Positions 63,299-63,559 of a stretch of 63,559 bases of DNA are shown piece after piece; the stretch's first letter is position 1; the number at the start of each line of letters is the position of its first letter. Origin of the DNA: an uncultured Allobosea sp. (GTDB lineage Bacteria; Pseudomonadota; Alphaproteobacteria; Rhizobiales; Beijerinckiaceae). Where the stretch lies: positions 1 through 63,559 of the forward strand of contig NZ_CAMFKW010000034.1 in NCBI RefSeq assembly GCF_945957345.1, written 5' to 3'. A program made the translations under genes and the position numbers. Below the pieces are notes generated by a model. That model saw nothing but the letters and a program-made list of their open reading frames with translations. It was not told where the DNA came from and did no database searches.

Positions 63299-63460
63299 CT
63301 ATCTCCCCAGATCGCTCAGCCGGGGCATGCTGCCGATGGCCAGCGATAGTTCCGCGCCGTCGATGCGAATCACTGGAGGGTGCGGCAGATTGTCATTCCA
63401 ACTCGGCTCGTTCCGATCCGAATTGGGCAAGCCGTCAGGATAAAACTGGATAGCGCTCAA
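63299..63460 (-). CDS. Possible small protein, 53 residues
   Basis: Minus-strand frame with candidate TTG start at 63460, ending TAG at 63299-63301. The predicted peptide SAIQFYPDGLPNSD... NDNLPHPPVIRIDGAELSLA has a protein-like composition, unlike the arginine/serine-rich shadow frames on the other strand. A stop codon lies 10 codons above the TTG. The close spacing to the next gene supports translation, but no family is recognised. Confidence 0.35.
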   Translation of the reverse strand: MSAIQFYPDGLPNSDRNEPSWNDNLPHPPVIRIDGAELSLAIGSMPRLSDLGR

Positions 63461-63507
63461 GCGCCGCTCCGCAAAGCCATTCGATCCAGCTGCCTACGGA
63501 GAAGATT

Positions 63508-63559
63508 TGGTGGAGCCAGGCGGAATCGAACCGCCGACCTCTTGAATGCCATTCAAGCG
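63508..63559 (-). tRNA. tRNA-Ala (GGC anticodon), 3' part; 5' part beyond the window
   Basis: Read on the minus strand: anticodon stem-loop CTTGA-ATGGCAT-TCAAG (anticodon GGC), variable loop, T arm GGCGG-TTCGATT-CCGCC and acceptor end GGCTCCACCA with encoded CCA at 63508-63510. The D arm and 5' acceptor strand are outside the window. Confidence 0.95.

Overview
The window is about 63.6 kb of high-GC DNA that reads as a chromosome segment of an alphaproteobacterium in the order Hyphomicrobiales (Rhizobiales). A Bosea-like genus is my best guess. The evidence is gene content: a DivL-type pseudokinase with tyrosine at the phospho-acceptor position, a ChvG/ChvI - short HprK - EIIA(Man) - HPr block next to pckA and ahcY, an addA/addB/murU/tsaE-amgK cluster, and an Irr-like box before an efe iron operon. 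I saw no prophage, IS element, integrase, CRISPR array or rRNA. One tRNA-Ala(GGC) is cut by the right edge.

Layout. 1-2.5 kb: the end of a sulfatase, an AraC regulator and a decayed amine oxidase. 2.6-10.9 kb: a LysR-controlled cluster with an amino-acid ABC transporter (one permease frameshifted, no ATPase gene), an M20D amidohydrolase, a C-S lyase-like PLP enzyme, a formamidase and an ArgE/DapE-like peptidase; it looks like uptake and stripping of N-acylated, possibly sulfur-containing, amino acids. 10.9-16.1 kb (minus strand): a complete ABC importer with an aldo/keto reductase. 16.2-22.3 kb: a 2H phosphoesterase, a ClC channel, and an AsnC regulator divergent from dpaL, a GST and an MFS exporter. 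22.3-25.6 kb: PBP1A, DoxX and thioredoxin. 25.7-37.8 kb: a long minus-strand run divL > tsaE-amgK > murU > addB > addA > DUF1345, linking cell-cycle signalling, tRNA modification, muropeptide recycling and recombination repair. 38.2-47.0 kb: ahcY, a small DUF4258/DUF2283 pair, the regulatory PTS, ChvG/ChvI, HugZ-like and pckA. 47-52.2 kb: a DUF4105 membrane protein, a Na+/H+ antiporter and TRAP permeases. 52.5-56.5 kb: a glutamine amidotransferase, an acetolactate synthase-like enzyme and an aldehyde dehydrogenase. 56.6-60.7 kb: the iron-uptake operon efeU-efeB-efeO with an Irr-like box in front. 60.8-63.5 kb: arginase, a D-cysteine desulfhydrase-like enzyme, small unknown genes and the tRNA.

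Most striking: (1) a family of GTCAT...ATGAC-ended palindromic intergenic repeats whose stems show compensatory changes, three of them bracketing the DUF4105 gene; (2) a 29-nt split motif placed identically before two transcription units of the LysR cluster; (3) an EfeU permease carrying the EfeO cupredoxin domain while EfeO is reduced to the M75 domain; (4) an apparent deletion junction that fused the start of an antiporter-like gene to a gutted amine oxidase; (5) a 20-nt palindrome before ahcY and an 18-bp stem-loop in the pckA leader. No wholly new multi-gene system is clear; the LysR cluster and the DUF4258/DUF2283 pair are the least explained.
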